A stretch of DNA of 64,000 nt from Bryobacterales bacterium (lineage in GTDB: Bacteria; Acidobacteriota; Terriglobia; Bryobacterales; Bryobacteraceae): NCBI GenBank assembly GCA_020852175.1, contig JADZBH010000036.1, positions 1 to 64,000 on the forward strand, in the 5' to 3' direction. The translations under genes and the position numbers were made by a program. The notes under the pieces are model-generated. The model was not told where the DNA came from. It made no database searches and saw nothing but the letters and a program-made list of their open reading frames with translations. Shown piece after piece: positions 61,033-64,000 of the stretch (position 1 is the first letter of the stretch; every line of letters begins with the position of its first letter).

Positions 61033-62598
61033 ATGAAGACGGTATCCGCTTTACTGCTCGCTCTCGTGCCGGCGATTCCGCTCTGTGCCCAAACCCCGGA
61101 CGCCGAGGTGCTGAAACAGGCGGCAAGCGAGATGGCCGATGGCCGTGCGAAATTCACGCAGGTAATGGTGGATTCGATCTTCAGCTTCGCCGAGTTGGGC
61201 TATCAGGAGTTTGAAACCGCCGCCTATGTGACCGGTTTACTGGAGAAGGAAGGTTTCCGGGTTCAGCGCGGGTGCGCCGGAATGCCCACCTGTTTCGTCG
61301 CCGAATGGGGCAGCGGGAAGCCGGTGATCGGCCTTATGGCCGACATCGATGGACTGCCGGAAACCTCGCAGAAGCCGGGTGTCGCCTACCATGCGCCGCT
61401 GATTCCGGGCGGGCCGGGCCACGGCGAAGGGCATAACGCCGGACAGGCCGTGAACGTCACGGCGGCCCTTATCGCCAAGCAACTCATGCAACGCCACAAC
61501 CTGAAGGGGACGCTGCGCGTGTACCCTGGGGTGGCCGAAGAATTGATCGGTTCCCGCACTTATATGGTGAACGACGGGTTGTTTCGCGATCTCGATATCA
61601 TGCTCTCCAGCCATATTTCGACCGATTTCACGACCTCCTACAGCTTCCCTCGCGGCTCGGCCGTCGTTTCGACGCAGTACACATTCCATGGTACGAGCGC
61701 TCATTCGGCCTCCGGACCCTGGCGCGGCCGCAGCGCGTTGGACGCCGTCGAACTGATGAACGTCGGGTGGAACTACCGCCGCGAGCACTTGCGGACCGAG
61801 CAGCGCTCACACTATGTGATCGTGCATGGAGGCGACCAGCCGAACGTGGTGCCGCCGCTGGCCACCGTCTGGTATTACTTCCGGGAAGTGGACTTCGACC
61901 GCGTCCGCGAATTGCACGACATCGGGACAAAGATCGGCCGGGCGGCCGCGGAGATGACCGACACCACCATGACGGAGCGGGTGATCGGTTCGGCCTGGCC
62001 TGGACATTACAATGAACCTCTGGCTCGCGCGCTGTATGCCAATATCATGCGTGTTGGTATGCCTATCTGGAGTGAACAGGACCAGCAATTGGCCCGTGCT
62101 GCGCAGAAGATGATGAAGACGGATCCGAAAGGACTGCCCGGTAAAGTGGCGGGTCTGGTGGATTCCTCGGCTGTGGGCCGTGTGGGGGGCGCCTCGGACG
62201 ACATCGCCGAGGTGTCCTGGAATCTGCCCACCGTCGTGTTGACGTACCCGGGAAATATCCCGGGAATGACCGGCCATCATTGGTCGAGCGGCATCTCCAT
62301 GGCCACGCCCATCGCACACAAAGGGGCCACGGCCGGAGCCAAGGCGCACGCAATGACGGTGATCGACCTGCTGACCAGACCCGAACTGGTGATCGCCGCC
62401 AAAGAGTACTTCCAGAAGCAGACGGCGACGACGAAGTGGCAATCCCTGATACCGCCCGGCTCCAAGCCTCCCATCCATATGAACCGGGAGAAGATGGAGC
62501 GCGTGGCTCCCGAGTTGAAGAAGTTGCGCTATGACCCAGCGAGATACGGGACCTACATGGAGCAGTTGGGTATTACCTATCCTACGGTGCAAGAGTAA
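61033..62598 (+). CDS. Secreted M20 family amidohydrolase (AbgB-like)
   Basis: A 521-residue M20 (subfamily D) peptidase-like enzyme with a signal peptide (about 1-19, LLALVPAIPLCAQ). GLMADIDGLPE gives the first metal aspartate, and PGHGEGHNAGQAV holds the position where relatives such as AbgB have GCGHN, so the metal-binding cysteine is replaced by glutamate. GVAEELIGS is the catalytic Glu-Glu region, HGTSAHSASGPWRGRSALD lies in the lid domain, and TGHHWSSGIS provides the late histidine. It may cleave acyl- or aminobenzoyl-amino acid bonds in the periplasm. A second in-frame ATG at 61015 is possible. The open frame before it is antisense to the ADP-ribosylglycohydrolase gene. Confidence 0.85.
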   Translation: MKTVSALLLALVPAIPLCAQTPDAEVLKQAASEMADGRAKFTQVMVDSIFSFAELGYQEFETAAYVTGLLEKEGFRVQRGCAGMPTCFVAEWGSGKPVIGLMADIDGLPETSQKPGVAYHAPLIPGGPGHGEGHNAGQAVNVTAALIAKQLMQRHNLKGTLRVYPGVAEELIGSRTYMVNDGLFRDLDIMLSSHISTDFTTSYSFPRGSAVVSTQYTFHGTSAHSASGPWRGRSALDAVELMNVGWNYRREHLRTEQRSHYVIVHGGDQPNVVPPLATVWYYFREVDFDRVRELHDIGTKIGRAAAEMTDTTMTERVIGSAWPGHYNEPLARALYANIMRVGMPIWSEQDQQLARAAQKMMKTDPKGLPGKVAGLVDSSAVGRVGGASDDIAEVSWNLPTVVLTYPGNIPGMTGHHWSSGISMATPIAHKGATAGAKAHAMTVIDLLTRPELVIAAKEYFQKQTATTKWQSLIPPGSKPPIHMNREKMERVAPELKKLRYDPARYGTYMEQLGITYPTVQE

Positions 62599-62624
62599 GG
62601 CGAGAGTTCCAGCATCCGGCGAAA

Positions 62625-62646
62625 CAGCCGGCATCCCTGCCGGCTG
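62625..62646 (+). terminator. Strong hairpin after the M20 gene
   Basis: CAGCCGGCA (62625-62633) and TGCCGGCTG (62638-62646) form a perfect nine-base stem with a TCCC loop, 27 bases after the stop at 62598. There is no T-run behind it, so it may work as a weak terminator or an mRNA-end protector rather than a classical intrinsic terminator. Confidence 0.5.
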
Positions 62647-62788
62647 AGCGAAGGCAATGCGTCGCGGTCCCTTTACCTCGGGTTTGAGAGGAACAAGCGG
62701 GCAGCGCCACTACCAATGTGGATGACGGAAAAGAAAACTTTTGTTTGCCTGTTCTTCTCCTGAAAACCACCGATAGCTAAGTGTGACG

Positions 62789-62835
62789 CGCGCATGCCTC
62801 AGCGCGGACGTCAGACGGGCGGGCACGAGCCGCCC
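62789..62835 (+). other. Two GC-rich hairpins upstream of the export locus
   Basis: CGCGC (62789-62793) pairs with GCGCG (62802-62806) and GGGCGG (62817-62822) with CCGCCC (62830-62835). They follow an AT-rich stretch (62728-62780) that may hold the locus promoter, although I cannot fix hexamers. The structures lie 34-80 bases before the ATG at 62869 and could form part of a 5' leader. In GC-rich DNA such stems also arise by chance. Confidence 0.25.
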
Positions 62836-62868
62836 CGACTACCCCTACCTAAGTTGGCCGGAATCGAA

Positions 62869-63207
62869 ATGAGCGTTATACGACCCAGGAATCGTCTTGT
62901 CAATTTTCGTCTGAGCGAGGACGAATTTGAAAAATTGCGTGACAGTTGTGCCCTGTTTGGCGCACGCAGTATCTCTGACTTCGCCAGGAGTTCCGTGCTG
63001 TCGCGGTTGGAACAGAATCCGGCGCAGGAGACGGGGCCAAGCCACCGGATTCAGTCGCTGGACACGAAAGTGAATGAGTTGGAAACACGGGTGGGGCAAT
63101 TGCTTCATCTGTTGGAGGCGACTGGCACCTCACCGTTCGCCTTGGGGCGTGAGGAGACGGCGCCCTCCTCCGCGGTGGCGCCACGAGATGCGATGAGCGG
63201 CCGCTAA
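62869..63207 (+). CDS. Small ribbon-helix-helix-like protein with coiled coil
   Basis: A 112-residue protein. Residues 8-45 (NRLVNFRLSEDEFEKLRDSC, then SISDFARSSVLSRL) have the beta-helix-helix pattern of ribbon-helix-helix DNA-binding proteins, including a short strand VNFRL. Residues about 60-85 (IQSLDTKVNELETRVGQLLH) form a likely coiled coil for dimerisation. The tail is disordered. ATG at 62869 is preferred to an in-frame ATG at 62794 because the residues between look non-coding. It lies 30 bases before a polysaccharide export gene and may regulate that locus, but it could also be a relaxase-accessory-like protein. Confidence 0.6.
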   Translation: MSVIRPRNRLVNFRLSEDEFEKLRDSCALFGARSISDFARSSVLSRLEQNPAQETGPSHRIQSLDTKVNELETRVGQLLHLLEATGTSPFALGREETAPSSAVAPRDAMSGR

Positions 63208-63237
63208 AGCGGTTCTTTACGGGGAGGAGAGCACGAG

Positions 63238-64000
63238 ATGAAATGGGACGTCGTTCTGCTGTCGATGCTGATTGGGTGTGGCGGTCTTCAGGCGCAGGGG
63301 ATTCCCGCCGGGCCGCCGGCGGGGAACCTGCCCGCGCAGAAGATTGGTCCGAATGACCTGCTGGCCGTGAGTGTATATGGAGCGCCAGAGTTTACCCGGA
63401 GTATCCGGGTGGACGACGCGGGTAAGTTGAACCTGCCGATGGTTCGCGGGTTGATCCAGGCAGCCGGCAGGTTGCCGATGGAATTGGAAAAATCGATTGC
63501 GGATGCTCTTCGGGAGGGAGAAATCCTGGTCGATCCGGTGGTTACGGTCACCATCGTCGAGTACTTTAGCCGGCCCATCAGTGTCACCGGCGCCGTTCAT
63601 AAGCCAACGACCTTTCAGGCGGTGGGGACTGTATCGCTTCTGGATGCCGTCACCAGGGCGGAAGGACTGACGCAGGATGCCGGACCGGAGATTCTGGTTA
63701 CCCGCCGTCAAAGAGGGGGAGTGGAAAACGATGTCTCGCTGGTGCAGCGCATCCCGGTCAAGGCGTTGATCGAAGCGGCCGATCCCGAATTCAATATCGC
63801 GCTTCACGGAGGCGAGGAGATCCGGGTTCCCAAAGCCGGCAGGATCTACGTGGTGGGCAACGTGAAAAAGCCGGGCGATTATGCGGCCGGCGATGCCACC
63901 GATACCACTGTCCTGAAGGTCTTGGCGATGTCCGAGGGTCTTGCCCCGTACGCCTCGAAGCAGGCCTACATTTTCCGGCGTGAAGCCGCGACAGGGGCGA
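63238..64000 (+). CDS. Polysaccharide export protein (Wza-like), truncated by window edge
   Basis: The first 254 codons of a gene that continues past the right edge. A signal peptide (about 1-20, LIGCGGLQAQG) precedes a polysaccharide-export domain (about 34-115, IGPNDLLAVSVYGAPEFTRS and VDPVVTVTIVEYF). Two SLBB-like beta-grasp domains follow (about 116-200, RPISVTGAVHKPTTF, and from 208, GRIYVVGNVKKPGDYAAGDA). The cysteine at position 14 lies within the leader; whether it is a lipobox is unclear. GGAGGAG lies upstream of the ATG. The product forms the outer-membrane channel for exopolysaccharide, so a biosynthesis cluster probably continues to the right. Confidence 0.9.
   Translation, partial: MKWDVVLLSMLIGCGGLQAQGIPAGPPAGNLPAQKIGPNDLLAVSVYGAPEFTRSIRVDDAGKLNLPMVRGLIQAAGRLPMELEKSIADALREGEILVDPVVTVTIVEYFSRPISVTGAVHKPTTFQAVGTVSLLDAVTRAEGLTQDAGPEILVTRRQRGGVENDVSLVQRIPVKALIEAADPEFNIALHGGEEIRVPKAGRIYVVGNVKKPGDYAAGDATDTTVLKVLAMSEGLAPYASKQAYIFRREAATGA

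Overview
The window looks like a GC-rich chromosome segment from a soil or sediment Acidobacteriota, most likely of the Bryobacterales/Solibacter type. This rests on gene content, not on a database match: three very large Oar-like TonB-dependent receptors with carboxypeptidase-regulatory N-termini, many Tat-exported Gfo/Idh/MocA oxidoreductases and sugar-isomerase-like TIM barrels, a ThuA-like protein, a DUF6807 protein and an ROK regulator, next to chemotaxis and flagellar-stator genes. No rRNA, tRNA, insertion sequence, phage gene or CRISPR array was found.

Region 1 (185-11197) is a carbohydrate-derivative catabolism island. Two minus-strand operons (3670 to 185 and 9127 to 4645) encode three Gfo/Idh/MocA oxidoreductases, an AP-endonuclease-2-type isomerase, a double-ThuA protein, an enolase-superfamily enzyme and a DUF6807 protein. 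Plus-strand genes for a second isomerase and a glycosidase-like protein sit beside them. Several products carry twin-arginine leaders, so part of the chemistry probably takes place outside the cytoplasm. Region 2 (11264-21319) is an ROK regulator followed, behind a clear sigma-70-like promoter with a palindromic operator candidate, by a coupled operon: an outer-membrane receptor, two tandem bi-lobed esterases and a deacetylase-like protein. It reads as an uptake and deacylation system for a complex glycan.

Region 3 (21431-26086) holds small and poorly known genes: DUF488, a class I amidotransferase, a beta-propeller protein and three unknowns. Region 4 (26083-32165) is a chemotaxis operon read cheW-cheA-cheR-cheD-cheY-cheX-cheB on the minus strand, with no receptor gene. 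Region 5 (32347-42416) holds a zinc/cadmium-type P-ATPase, a cation/proton antiporter, an OPT transporter, a metallo-beta-lactamase-fold hydrolase, acpP-fabF and etfBA.

Region 6 (42432-50020) contains a lone Cas6-like RNA endonuclease, a second receptor, a DUF3106 protein, an anti-sigma and ECF sigma pair and thpR, all on the minus strand, then a DNA glycosylase on the plus strand. Region 7 (50086-55560) runs from DUF1877 and a DUF4038-type glycosidase through tsaB to flbD-motA-motB. Region 8 (55577-64000) has the third receptor, a secreted ADP-ribosylglycohydrolase, an M20 amidohydrolase and, at the right edge, the start of an exopolysaccharide export locus with a small ribbon-helix-helix/coiled-coil protein.

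Gene packing is tight. Four-base ATGA start/stop overlaps recur within operons, and two convergent gene pairs share stop-codon bases, so translational coupling appears to be a general habit of this genome. Most long antisense reading frames here are shadows of GC-rich genes and were left out.
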